A DNA stretch of 64,000 nucleotides from Mycobacterium sp. IS-1496 (GCF_001499995.1 NZ_LQIU01000034.1:124001-188000); one strand, 5' to 3'. Positions 50,671-59,111 are shown, counted from the stretch's first letter. Translations and numbers: made by a program. Notes: generated from the sequence alone by a model not told the origin.

Positions 50671-50691
50671 CGGCGAAAGTGAGCTTCGCCG
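50671..50691. repeat. Inverted repeat in the LLM-LLM divergent region
   Basis: CGGCGAA, AGTGAGC, TTCGCCG: perfect 7-bp arms, 20 nt from the reverse LLM start. It may be an operator or an mRNA hairpin. Confidence 0.5.
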
Positions 50692-50696
50692 TCACG

Positions 50697-50711
50697 GAGA
50701 ATCGTATTCTC
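50697..50711. promoter_or_regulatory. Operator-like palindrome between divergent LLM genes
   Basis: GAGAAT, CGT, ATTCTC: a perfect inverted repeat of a type common for TetR-family operators. It differs from the TTTACA/TGTCAC element, so this pair may answer to a different regulator. Confidence 0.55.
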
Positions 50712-50773
50712 ATGATCGGGCCGGCACAACGATGCCGGTGGTCCGCCCGCAGGAGCGAGGAGCGCAACCGTCG

Positions 50774-51700
50774 ATGAGCATGCAGTTCACGTTCACCCAT
50801 CCGATGCACACCCATCCGTACAACCCCGAACTGGTGACCGGTGACGGGGTGGCGGCGGTCGCGGTGGCGGCCGAGGCCGCCGGATTCGCCGGGTTCGGGT
50901 TCACCGATCACCCGGCGCCCAGCCAGCGCTGGCTCGACGCCGGCGGTCACGACGCGCTCGACCCCTTCGTCGCGATGGGTTACGCGGCGGCCCGCACCAC
51001 CACCCTGCGACTGATCCCGAACATCGTGGTGCTGCCGTATCGCAATCCGTTCGTGGTGGCGAAATCCGGTGCGACGCTGGACCTGTTGTCCGGCGGGCGG
51101 TTCACCCTGGCCGTCGGGGTCGGGTACCTCAAACGTGAGTTCGCCGCACTCGGCGTCGACTACGACGAACGTGCCGACCTCTTCACCGAGGCGCTGTCGG
51201 TGATTCGCGCTGTGTGGACGTCCGACGACGTGTCGTTCGAGGGCCGCCACTTCACCGCCAAGGGCATCACCGCCCACCCCCGGCCGCTCAGTGCCCCGCA
51301 CCCGCCGATCTGGGTCGGCGGCAACACCGCCGCGGCGCGCGACCGGGCCGTGACGTTCGGCGACGGGTGGTGCCCCTTCCCGGCGCCCGCGGTGCTGGCG
51401 CAGACCGCACGTACCGCGGCCCTCGACTCGGTGGAGCGACTCGGCCGGGCGATCGACGATCTGCGCCGCCGGTGCGATGCCGCGGGTCGCGATCCGGCCA
51501 CGCTGGACGTCACGTTCACCAACCTCGGCGGCGGCGATCCGGGCAGCGACGACTTCGACCCCGACCGCTACCTCGAGAAAGCGGCGGCACTCGAGCGTCT
51601 GGGCGTCACCTGGCTCCAGGTCACCGTCCCCGGCGACAGCCTCGCCCACGCGCGGGAGGTGATCGAGCGGTTCGGCACGCAGGTCATCGCGCAGCGCTGA
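50774..51700 (+). CDS. Luciferase-like (LLM) F420-type oxidoreductase (second)
   Basis: 308-residue LLM protein (TFTHPMHTHPYNPELVTGDGVAAVAVAAEAAGFAGFGFTDHPAP; LLSGGRFTLAVGVGYLKREFAALGVDYDERADL). The length and the GFTDHP region fit the TIGR03619-like group of probable F420-dependent enzymes. ATG at 50774 follows GAGGAG; a second ATG two codons in is possible. The 3' end overlaps the reverse DUF427 gene by 17 bp. Confidence 0.85.
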   Translation: MSMQFTFTHPMHTHPYNPELVTGDGVAAVAVAAEAAGFAGFGFTDHPAPSQRWLDAGGHDALDPFVAMGYAAARTTTLRLIPNIVVLPYRNPFVVAKSGATLDLLSGGRFTLAVGVGYLKREFAALGVDYDERADLFTEALSVIRAVWTSDDVSFEGRHFTAKGITAHPRPLSAPHPPIWVGGNTAAARDRAVTFGDGWCPFPAPAVLAQTARTAALDSVERLGRAIDDLRRRCDAAGRDPATLDVTFTNLGGGDPGSDDFDPDRYLEKAAALERLGVTWLQVTVPGDSLAHAREVIERFGTQVIAQR

Positions 51701-52370
51701 GCGGCAGCTCGGCCGATACCTCGGCGTGTTCCGGATCGAAGCCGAAAAACCCTGCGATGGAACGGGTTTCGTCGAACGGTTCGCCATACGACCAGGCGAC
51801 GTCGTCGACGACCGTGCCGTCGACCACCGCCGACCAGTAGGACGCCCAGCCCTTGTAGTTGCAGTAGCTGGTGGTGGTGCTCGGCCGGAGCAGATCGACG
51901 CGCACGTGCGCCGGAGCGACGTAGAGCACCGGGGCCAGCGCCGTCTCGAACACCACCACGGTGTCCGAGGTGTCCACCAGCACGGCGCCCCCGACGGTGA
52001 CGCGCAGCGCGCGGCGCGACGGCCGGCAGTCCACCCGGTGATAGGGGTTCGGCGGGTAGTGGACCAGTTCGCGCCCCTCCTCGAACCAGGTGTCCACGGC
52101 ATCCCACGGCACGTACACGTACCCGGGCGCCTCGGGCACGGGTGTGGACGGCAGCCCCCCGACGGCGTCGGGCCGGAAGGCATAGCTGAGCGGGTGGTCG
52201 CGCCGGTGCACCATGACCACGTCCTCGGTGTCGATCACCGTCCGGCCCGCGGCCACCGCCACCACGCGCCGGGGATGCGGTTCGGCGAAGACCGCGCCGT
52301 CAGCCAGGGCGGGCGTGAACCATCCGGCGGGGTCGGCACTGAGGGGACCGCGTCCGGCGGTGAGTGTCAT
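51684..52370 (-). CDS. Tandem DUF427 protein
   Basis: 228-residue protein made of two DUF427 repeats (residues about 25-95, with VIDTEDVVMVHRRDHPLSYAFRPDAV, and about 115-205, with LVDTSDTVVVFETALAPVLYVAPAHVRVDLLRPSTTTSYCNYKGWASYWSAVVDG). DUF427 proteins have a compact beta fold and no assigned activity; they occur often beside wax ester or lipid genes. Start ATG 52370. Confidence 0.82.
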   Translation of the reverse strand: MTLTAGRGPLSADPAGWFTPALADGAVFAEPHPRRVVAVAAGRTVIDTEDVVMVHRRDHPLSYAFRPDAVGGLPSTPVPEAPGYVYVPWDAVDTWFEEGRELVHYPPNPYHRVDCRPSRRALRVTVGGAVLVDTSDTVVVFETALAPVLYVAPAHVRVDLLRPSTTTSYCNYKGWASYWSAVVDGTVVDDVAWSYGEPFDETRSIAGFFGFDPEHAEVSAELPLSAAR

Positions 52371-52541
52371 CGCGCTCCTCGGGCGGTTGTCCGGTGGATC
52401 GACAAACTACCCCGCCATCGTCGTTCACCGCGAGACCCGGCACGCGGGGTGGCGGCGGCGAGCCTGCCGACGTGACACAGTGTGTGGGACGCGCACGGGT
52501 TGGGCACAGTGACAGTGGACGGGCGACGAACGGGGTGGACG

Positions 52542-53978
52542 GTGAAGCGACTCAACGGCGTCGACGCGTTGATGCTCTACAGCGAGACGCCCGAGATCCA
52601 CATGCACACGCTCAAGGTCGGCGTGCTCGACGTGTCCGGGGTCTCCGGCGGGTACAGCCGAGAGCTCGTGCGGACCGTGGCGGCGCCACGGCTGCAGGCG
52701 CTGCGCCCGCTGCGCCAACAGCTGGTGGACATCCCGGGACGCCTGCACCACCCGATGTGGGTGGAGAACCCGACCATCGACTTCGACTATCACCTGCGCC
52801 ACGTCGAGATCGCCGCTCCGGGCGGGCGTCGTGAACTCGACGAGCTGATCGGCCGGATCGCCAGCACCCCGCTCGACCGGTCGAAACCGCTGTGGGAGAT
52901 GTACATCGTGGAGGGGTTGGTGGGCGACCGCATCGCGATCGTGCACAAGGTGCACCACGTCCTGGCCGACGGGGTGGCGTCGGCGAACCAGATGTCTCGG
53001 GCCATCTCACCGCAGGGCCCGCAGGTCGACGGCGACGACTCGCCGCACCATCCCGCCCACACCCCGAGCCGGCTGCTGCGTGCGGCCGGTGAGGACCACC
53101 TGCGCCAGATCGGCCGGCTGCCCGCGCTGATGCGCGACACCGCGGCAGGAGTGTCGCAGGTGTACCGCAAGGGCAGAGAGCGCGGGGCACATCCGGATCT
53201 GGCCCGCAACTTCGCACCGCCGCGCACGTTCCTCAACCACGTCGTCACGCCGGCCCGCCGCTTCGCCACCGCGCCGTTGGCGCTCACCGACGCCAAACAG
53301 CTCGCCCGCACCCTGGGCGTCACGCTCAACGACATCGTGCTGGCGACCGCCTCCGGCGCGCTGCGCGAACTGCTGCTGCGCTACGACGGACGGGCCGACG
53401 CGCCGCTGATCGCGGGGGTGCCGATCGCGTTCAACACCTCCCCGGACCGGTTGTCGGGCAACGAGTTCTCCTACATGACCCCGTCGCTGCCGGTGCACGT
53501 CGACGATCCGCTCGAGCGGGTGCGGTTGACCTCGGTGGCGACCGGGATCGCGAAGGAGAACCACCATCTGCTCGGCCCCACCCTCATCGCGTCGTGGCTC
53601 AACTACATGCCGCCCCGCCTGGTCCCGCCGGTCTTCCGGCACCAGGCACGACGGCGTGACTCGAGCATGATCATGAACCTGACCGTCTCCAACGTGCCGG
53701 GGCCGCGCGAGCTCGGGCTGGTCGCCGGGGCGTCGGTCGACGAGATCTATTCGGTCGGGCCGCTGGTGGTGGGCAGCGGGATGAACATCACCGTGTGGAG
53801 CTACGTCGACCAGTTGAGCATCTCGGTGCTCACGGACGACCGGACCCTCGACGACCCGCACGAGGCGACCGATGCGATGGTGCGGTCCTTCGCCGAGATC
53901 CGTGCCGCCGCAGGGATCAGCGCGCCGCTGACCGACGTGCCCGCCGCGCTGCCCCTGGCCGGTGCCGCCCGGCCATGA
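52542..53978 (+). CDS. Wax ester synthase/diacylglycerol acyltransferase (WS/DGAT)
   Basis: 478-residue WS/DGAT-family acyltransferase making triacylglycerol or wax esters from acyl-CoA. The active-site motif is HHVLADG (His138, His139, Asp143) and the second family block is NVPGPRELGLVAG. The start gives MKRLNGVDALMLYSET, the usual N-terminus; GTG codons at 52482 and 52509 would extend it by 20 or 11 residues. It may store the acyl products of the island's pathway. The stop overlaps the next ATG. Confidence 0.93.
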   Translation: MKRLNGVDALMLYSETPEIHMHTLKVGVLDVSGVSGGYSRELVRTVAAPRLQALRPLRQQLVDIPGRLHHPMWVENPTIDFDYHLRHVEIAAPGGRRELDELIGRIASTPLDRSKPLWEMYIVEGLVGDRIAIVHKVHHVLADGVASANQMSRAISPQGPQVDGDDSPHHPAHTPSRLLRAAGEDHLRQIGRLPALMRDTAAGVSQVYRKGRERGAHPDLARNFAPPRTFLNHVVTPARRFATAPLALTDAKQLARTLGVTLNDIVLATASGALRELLLRYDGRADAPLIAGVPIAFNTSPDRLSGNEFSYMTPSLPVHVDDPLERVRLTSVATGIAKENHHLLGPTLIASWLNYMPPRLVPPVFRHQARRRDSSMIMNLTVSNVPGPRELGLVAGASVDEIYSVGPLVVGSGMNITVWSYVDQLSISVLTDDRTLDDPHEATDAMVRSFAEIRAAAGISAPLTDVPAALPLAGAARP

Positions 53979-55330
53979 CCGACCACCTGGGCGCCCGGCT
54001 GGCCGATCTGGTGGGCGCCGCCCACGTCAGCGCGGACCCCGACGTCCTGGCCGGACGGTGCGTGGACTACACCGGCCGCTACCGCGGCACCGGGTCACTG
54101 CTGGTGCGGCCCGGCTCGACCGACGAGGTGGCCGCGGTGCTGACCGCCTGCCGCGACGCCGGTCGCTGCGTGACGGTGCAGGGCGGTCGCACCTCGCTGG
54201 TGGCGGGCACCGTCCCCGAACACGGTGACGTGCTGTTGTCGACCGAGCGGCTGACCCGCCTCGGCGACGTCGACACCACCGAGCGACGGATGCGCGCGGG
54301 AGCGGGGGCGACGCTGGCGGCGGTGCAGCGGGCGGCCGCCTCGGTGGGTCTGGTCTTCGGCGTCGACCTCGCCGCGCGGGACACCGCGACGATCGGCGGG
54401 ATGGCGTCGACGAACGCGGGCGGTCTGCGCACCGTGCGCTACGGCAACATGGGCGAGCAGGTTCTGGGCCTGGAGGTGGTGCTCCCGGACGGATCGGTGT
54501 TGGTGCGGCACAGCGACGTTCGGCGTGACAACACCGGCTACGACCTCGCCGCGCTCCTCGTCGGCGCCGAGGGGACGCTCGGCGTCATCACGGAGGTGGA
54601 TCTGCGACTGCATCCCCCCGCGCGCCACCGCGTCACCGCCCTCTGCGGTTTCTCCGACCTCGACGCGCTGGCCTCGGCCGGGCGGACCTTCCGCGACATG
54701 TCGGGCATCGCCGCGCTCGAACTCGTCGACGCCCGTGCCGCCGCGCTGGCCGCCGAGCACTTCGACACCCCGGTACCCGTCGAGGGTGATTGGCTGCTGC
54801 TGGTCGAACTGGCCGCCGACGTCGATCCCACCGAGCTACTCGCCGATGCGCTGGCCGACGCCCCGCTGTGCGGCGAGCCCGCCGTGGGGGTGGACGCCGC
54901 CGCGGCCGGCCGGCTGTGGCAGGTGCGTGAGGCGGTCGCCGACGTCGTCGGGCTGTTCGGACCCCCGCTCAAATTCGATGTGTCGCTTCCGCTTTCGCAG
55001 ATCAACGCGTTCGCCGAGGATGCCGCGGCCCTGGTGCGCCGACATGCCGCGGACGCCGTCCCCCTGCTGTTCGGCCACGTCGGTGAGGGGAATCTGCACC
55101 TGAACGTCCTACGCTGCACCCCCGAGGCCGAACGTGATCTGTACGCGGCGATGATGGCGCTGATCGACGAGCGGGGCGGCAACGTCAGCTCCGAACACGG
55201 AGTGGGCACCCGCAAGCGCGACTACCTCGCGATGTCCCGCACCGCGACCGATATCGCGGTCATGCGCGCCATCAAGTCTGCGCTCGACCCGGCGGGCTAC
55301 CTCAACCCTGCGGTGCTGTTCGGCGACTGA
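53975..55330 (+). CDS. FAD-binding oxidase/D-lactate dehydrogenase-like (GlcD family)
   Basis: 451-residue VAO-fold flavoprotein: N-terminal FAD-binding-4 domain (PGSTDEVAAVLTACRDAGRCVTVQGGRTSLVAGTVP; GGMASTNAGGLRTVRYGNMGEQVLGLEVVLPDG) and C-terminal FAD-oxidase domain with HVGEGNLHLNV and SSEHGVGTRKRDYLAM. It probably oxidises a 2-hydroxyacid; the substrate is unknown. ATGA overlap with the acyltransferase suggests co-translation. Possible source of electrons to quinone. Confidence 0.88.
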   Translation: MTDHLGARLADLVGAAHVSADPDVLAGRCVDYTGRYRGTGSLLVRPGSTDEVAAVLTACRDAGRCVTVQGGRTSLVAGTVPEHGDVLLSTERLTRLGDVDTTERRMRAGAGATLAAVQRAAASVGLVFGVDLAARDTATIGGMASTNAGGLRTVRYGNMGEQVLGLEVVLPDGSVLVRHSDVRRDNTGYDLAALLVGAEGTLGVITEVDLRLHPPARHRVTALCGFSDLDALASAGRTFRDMSGIAALELVDARAAALAAEHFDTPVPVEGDWLLLVELAADVDPTELLADALADAPLCGEPAVGVDAAAAGRLWQVREAVADVVGLFGPPLKFDVSLPLSQINAFAEDAAALVRRHAADAVPLLFGHVGEGNLHLNVLRCTPEAERDLYAAMMALIDERGGNVSSEHGVGTRKRDYLAMSRTATDIAVMRAIKSALDPAGYLNPAVLFGD

Positions 55331-55338
55331 ATCGAGAC

Positions 55339-55364
55339 TTTACAGATCCGCTCGATAGTGTCAC
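55339..55364. promoter_or_regulatory. Island operator/promoter upstream of an unknown gene
   Basis: TTTACA, 14 nt, TGTCAC followed by GCT. It lies 8 nt after the GlcD-like stop and 36 nt before the next start. The only strong copy that is not between divergent genes. Confidence 0.7.
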
Positions 55365-55400
55365 GCTGGGGCAATCATCCGACGGTGAACGGAGCTGCCC

Positions 55401-55973
55401 GTGGTGACCCAGTCCCTTCCGCTCGACGATCCGAACCGCCCGGCGCGCGTGGCCGGTGCGACGGCCACCCGGTTGGAGTACCGCCTCGACGTTCTGGGTA
55501 CCGATGTCGCCGATCTGGTGAGGTTCGCGGGCGGGTGGATGTTCGACCGGGCGATGGCCGGTTGGCGGGTCGACGCGTGGTTGCTCGACGCGACCGACCT
55601 GCGCCCGCTGCAGGTGCTGGGCGTGCGGGGTCACCGGCTCGAACCCGGCGTGTGCAGAACCGGTGACGAGCTCCTCGGGGGGCTCGCGGTGTCGGCGAAC
55701 CTGGCGGAGTCGGACGGACGCGTCCGCGACGAGGTGCGCGGCGTGGTGACGTCCGGACACACCGAGGTGGTGCTGTGGGGCGGGCGCCGGTCCGACGTGT
55801 TCGGCGGACGGGCCGAACCGGTGCGATACCGGCTCAGCGCGGCTGCCCGGAGCTTCAAGCGGCACGCGCTGCTGGCAGCGGACTGCCCGCAGATCCGGGT
55901 GGACGCGACCGAGTCCCTGGTGTGCGGCGGTTACCGCCCCGTCGACTCCGACCTGGTGAACGAGGGACGCTAG
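55401..55973 (+). CDS. Hypothetical protein of the catabolic island
   Basis: 190-residue soluble protein that I cannot assign. It lacks a signal peptide and membrane helices and contains LEYRLDVLGTDVADLVRFAGGWMFDRAMAGWRV near residues 20-55 and a Cys-containing DCPQIRVDATESLVCGG near the end. GTG 55401 or 55404 starts it, and it follows an island operator, so it is probably induced with the catabolic genes. Its TAG stop overlaps the opposite-strand stop of the DUF2631 gene in the tetranucleotide CTAG. Confidence 0.72.
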   Translation: MVTQSLPLDDPNRPARVAGATATRLEYRLDVLGTDVADLVRFAGGWMFDRAMAGWRVDAWLLDATDLRPLQVLGVRGHRLEPGVCRTGDELLGGLAVSANLAESDGRVRDEVRGVVTSGHTEVVLWGGRRSDVFGGRAEPVRYRLSAAARSFKRHALLAADCPQIRVDATESLVCGGYRPVDSDLVNEGR

Positions 55974-56224
55974 CGGGTCCAGCCGCGCCGGCGCATCCAC
56001 CAGTCGCGCGCGACCCAGCCGACCAGGAGCGCGGCGAAGCCGATGAGGAAGGCGTCCTCGACGTGGCCCACGTGGTTGCCGCGGAGCATCGTGAGCAGGA
56101 ACACGGCGCCCAGCAGCAGCGAGATGTGGATGACCCGCGGGTTCTCCTTGCTCCAACCCCATCGCGCGGACGGCACGTCCTCGACGTCGACGCCGGTGTG
56201 ACGTTCCACCTCGGTGCTGGCCAC
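55970..56224 (-). CDS. DUF2631 membrane protein
   Basis: 84-residue protein with two transmembrane helices (about residues 33-50 and 55-72) and a basic C-terminus (WWMRRRGWTR). It fits the DUF2631 family, which includes Rv2876 in the MPT70 neighbourhood. N-terminal SARWGWSKENPRVIHIS is the conserved cytosolic part. GTG start after GAGGAGCACCCT. Function unknown. It marks the return to core gene order after the island. Confidence 0.8.
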   Translation of the reverse strand: MASTEVERHTGVDVEDVPSARWGWSKENPRVIHISLLLGAVFLLTMLRGNHVGHVEDAFLIGFAALLVGWVARDWWMRRRGWTR

Positions 56225-56270
56225 AGGGTGCTCCTCACGGTCGAATCGAAAACTGGGGAACATTCTGACA

Positions 56271-56287
56271 TACGACGGTGTGTCGTA
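56271..56287. promoter_or_regulatory. Palindrome upstream of the DUF2631 gene
   Basis: TACGAC, GGTGT, GTCGTA: a perfect inverted repeat 46 nt before the DUF2631 start and 11 nt after the photolyase stop. Probably an operator or terminator. Confidence 0.45.
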
Positions 56288-56298
56288 ACCGGCGTGCC

Positions 56299-57636
56299 CT
56301 AGGAGATCTCGGCGTAGCGGCGCAGCGCCTCGGCCCGTTCGGCGGCGTGGTCGACGATCGGGGCGGGGTAGTCCGCGGGGCGCTGGTCGCCCATCTTGTG
56401 CACGTCGGCCACCCCCTTCAGTTCGGGCACCCACCGCCGCACGTACGTGCCGTCCGGATCGAACTTCGCCCCCTGCGTCGACGGGTTGAACACCCGGAAG
56501 AACGGGGCGGCGTCCGTGCCGCAGCCCGCCGTCCACTGCCACCCGTGCTGGTTGTTGGCCATGTCGCCGTCCACCAACTGCTCGAGGAACCAGCGCGCCC
56601 CCCACTGCCACGGCAGGTGCAGATCCTTGACCAGGAACGACGCCACGATCATCCGCACCCGGTTGTGCATCCATCCGATCTCGGCGAGTTGACGCATCCC
56701 GGCGTCGACGATCGGGAATCCGGTGCGGCCGCGTTTCCAGGCGTCGAAGCGCTGGTCGGCCACCGCACCCTCGTCGACGCGGATGCCGTCGAAGCCGGTG
56801 TTCCAGTTCCACCACACGCTGCGGGGCCACTCGTAGAGCACCGCGGCGTAGAAGTCGCGGAACGCCAATTCCCGCAGGTAGGCCTGGGCGCCCTGGCCTC
56901 GCCCGAGGTCGCCGGCCATGGTGCGGGGATGGATCGTGCCGAACTTGAGGTGAGCCGACATCCGGCTGGTGACGTCGAGGTCCGGGCGGTTGCGGTCGTC
57001 GGCGTAACCGTCGAGGCCGTCCTCGACGAATTCCTGCCAGTGCCGCACCGCGGCGCGCTCACCCGCGGGGATGTCGAGGGTGGCACCGTCGTCCGGGATC
57101 TCGGCCCGCAGATCGCGGCCGCCCAGGTTCGCCGGGTCGATCCACGTCGCCGCGCGCGGTCCGCTCTGGGCGGGCGCGCGCCAACCGTGTTTGCGCCAGG
57201 CGTCGAAGAACGGGCTGAACACCTTGTACGGGGTCCCGTCCCCCTTGGTCACCCGCCCGGGTGACACCAGATACGGCGAACCCGACGCGTGCAGGGCGAC
57301 GCCGCCGAGCGCCTCGCGGACGGCGTCGTCCCGTTGCCGGCCGAACGGCGTGAAGTCGTCCGAGACGTGCACCGCCGACGCGTCGATGCGCTTCGCGAGC
57401 GCGGGAATCCGCTCCTCCGGACGGCCCCGGGTCACCAGCAGCCTGCCGTCGAGTTGTTCGCTCAGGTCACGCAGCGCGTCGTGCAGATACTGCAGCCGCC
57501 GTGGACCCGCCGACCTGTGCAATCGCGGATCGAGCACGTAGCAGGCGAGCACCTCGCCGTCCCCCTGCGCCGCATCGACGAGGGCAGGCAGATCGCGCAG
57601 CCGCAGATCGCGGCGGAACCACAGCACCGTGGGCAT
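56299..57636 (-). CDS. phr: Deoxyribodipyrimidine photolyase
   Basis: 445-residue class I CPD photolyase that repairs cyclobutane pyrimidine dimers with light via FADH. The N-terminal photolyase domain starts VLWFRRDLRLRDLPAL. The FAD-binding region has FGTIHPRTM, RELAFRDFYAAVLYEWP, GFPIVDAGMRQLAEIGWMHNRVRMIVASFLVKDLHLPWQWGARWF and DGDMANNQHGWQWTAGCGTDAAPFFRVFNP, the full family signature. ATG 57636 is chosen as the natural start of the domain; the open frame continues for 26 codons upstream. Confidence 0.96.
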   Translation of the reverse strand: MPTVLWFRRDLRLRDLPALVDAAQGDGEVLACYVLDPRLHRSAGPRRLQYLHDALRDLSEQLDGRLLVTRGRPEERIPALAKRIDASAVHVSDDFTPFGRQRDDAVREALGGVALHASGSPYLVSPGRVTKGDGTPYKVFSPFFDAWRKHGWRAPAQSGPRAATWIDPANLGGRDLRAEIPDDGATLDIPAGERAAVRHWQEFVEDGLDGYADDRNRPDLDVTSRMSAHLKFGTIHPRTMAGDLGRGQGAQAYLRELAFRDFYAAVLYEWPRSVWWNWNTGFDGIRVDEGAVADQRFDAWKRGRTGFPIVDAGMRQLAEIGWMHNRVRMIVASFLVKDLHLPWQWGARWFLEQLVDGDMANNQHGWQWTAGCGTDAAPFFRVFNPSTQGAKFDPDGTYVRRWVPELKGVADVHKMGDQRPADYPAPIVDHAAERAEALRRYAEIS

Positions 57637-57728
57637 GACGGTGGATCTGCCCCGATGCCCGTGCCGGGAAACCCCGGGCCGGTGACGGAACCATGACCGG
57701 TCCGCGTCTCCCACCCCGCTGAGAACCG

Positions 57729-57761
57729 AAAAGGCAGCCCGTCCGGTGCGGACGGGCTGCC
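57729..57761 (-). terminator. Rho-independent terminator of the fasciclin genes
   Basis: GGCAGCCCGTCC and GGACGGGCTGCC form a perfect 12-bp stem around GGTGC. On the reverse strand it is followed by TTTT. It ends the transcript of the MPT70/MPT83-like pair. Confidence 0.92.
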
Positions 57762-57774
57762 CTCTCGGCGGCCG

Positions 57775-58371
57775 TCAGTTGGCCGGCGGCATCAGCACCG
57801 TGTCGATGAGGTACACCGTGGCGTTGGCCGTCTTGACACCACCGCACACCACCGAGGCGTCGTTGACCTTCAGCTCCGCACCGTGGCCGGTGACGTTGAC
57901 GTCCGCGCCCTGGACCGTCTTGTGCGTGCCGACGACGGCGTCGGGCGCGGCCTGGCCGGGCACCACGTGGTAGGTGAGGATGCTGGTCAGCAGCGGCGCG
58001 TCGGTCTTGAGCCGCTCGATCGTGGCGGGATCGATCTTCGCGAACGCCTCATCGGTGGGCGCGAACACCGTGAACTGGCCCCCGTTCAGCGTCTCGACCA
58101 GGTTCACCTGCGGGTTCAGTTGTCCCGAAACCGCTTTCGTGAGCGTGGTCAGCAGCGGGTTGTTGGACGCGGCCGTCGCGACCGGATCCATCGCCATGCC
58201 CGCGACCGAGCCGGGGCCCTGCGGCACCTGCTGGGCGTAGGCGGCGCAGCCGGGGCCGACCAGGGCGGCCGCCGGATCCGCCTGGGCGGTCGCGGCGGCT
58301 CCGAGGGACAACCCGGCGGCGGCGACCGCCGCGAAGCCTGCACCCAGTACGCGATTGATGTTGACGGTCAT
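57775..58371 (-). CDS. Secreted fasciclin-domain protein, MPT70-like
   Basis: 198-residue exported protein with a signal peptide (cut near QA-DP around residue 31) and one FAS1 domain: GPGSVAGMAMDPVATAASNNPLLTTLTKAVSG, GQFTVFAPTDEAFAKIDPATIERLKTD, LLTSILTYHVVPGQA and TANATVYLIDTVLMPP. It has no lipobox, so it should be released, as MPT70 is. Two Cys (PGCAAYA, VVCGG) could form a disulphide. It is a tandem paralogue of the upstream lipoprotein. GGAG 7 nt before the ATG. Confidence 0.93.
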   Translation of the reverse strand: MTVNINRVLGAGFAAVAAAGLSLGAAATAQADPAAALVGPGCAAYAQQVPQGPGSVAGMAMDPVATAASNNPLLTTLTKAVSGQLNPQVNLVETLNGGQFTVFAPTDEAFAKIDPATIERLKTDAPLLTSILTYHVVPGQAAPDAVVGTHKTVQGADVNVTGHGAELKVNDASVVCGGVKTANATVYLIDTVLMPPAN

Positions 58372-58427
58372 CGGTTCTCACTCCTTGTGTGTGGGTTGGG
58401 ATCTACTGCTCGCGGGAAAGGGGTGGG

Positions 58428-59111
58428 TCAGTTCGCCGGCGGCATCAGGACGGTGTCGATCATGTAGACCGTGGCGTTGGCGGTCTGCACACCGCCGCAG
58501 ACCAAACCGGCCTCGTTGACCTTCAGTGCCTCACCCTCACCGGAGACGGTGACGTTGGCGCCCTGGACGGTCTTGTGGTCACCGGGCACCTGGTCGGGAG
58601 CGGCCTGACCCGGCACCACGTGGTAGGTCAGGATGCTGGTGAGCAGGTCCGAGTCGGTCTTCAGCGTCTCGATGGTGGCCGGGTCGAGCTTGGCGAACGC
58701 ATCGTCGGTGGGAGCGAACACGGTGAACTCACCGCCGTCGAGGGTGGAGACCAGGTTGACGTTCGGGTTCAACTGGCCGGACAGCGCCTGCGTCAGCGTC
58801 TTGAGCATCGGGTTGTTCGACGCCGCCACCGTCACGGGTTCCTGCGACATGCCGGCGACCGAACCCGGCCCGCTGGGCACCTGCTCGGCGTAGGCCGCGC
58901 AGCCCGACCCGACGAGGTTGGCGGCGGGATCGGCGGCCGCACTCGACGTCGGCGCCGACGTGGTGGCCGACTCCACGGCCGACGACGCGCTGCTCGACGC
59001 GGACGAGGCGGTGTCGCCGGCCTCTTCGCTCGAACACGCCGCGACGCCGAAGATCGCCAGGGCGCTCAGCCCCGCGGCGGCCATGGTCCTGCTCGTGAAC
59101 GTGGTCTTCAT
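58428..59111 (-). CDS. Fasciclin-domain lipoprotein, MPT83-like
   Basis: 227-residue lipoprotein. The signal peptide ends in a lipobox (FGVAAC; lipidated Cys26), followed by a Ser/Ala-rich linker and a FAS1 domain nearly identical in layout to the downstream gene (FTVFAPTDDAFAKLDPATIETL; LLTSILTYHVVPGQAAPD). It is anchored to the cell surface, like MPT83. Located upstream of the secreted paralogue with a 56-bp gap and no dipZ between. Preceded by a SigK-type promoter. Confidence 0.93.
   Translation of the reverse strand: MKTTFTSRTMAAAGLSALAIFGVAACSSEEAGDTASSASSSASSAVESATTSAPTSSAAADPAANLVGSGCAAYAEQVPSGPGSVAGMSQEPVTVAASNNPMLKTLTQALSGQLNPNVNLVSTLDGGEFTVFAPTDDAFAKLDPATIETLKTDSDLLTSILTYHVVPGQAAPDQVPGDHKTVQGANVTVSGEGEALKVNEAGLVCGGVQTANATVYMIDTVLMPPAN

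Noticed and set aside
57775..59111. MPT70/MPT83-like genes as evidence for M. tuberculosis complex
   Set aside because: Fasciclin pairs occur in many mycobacteria, and the accessory content does not fit the tubercle bacillus.
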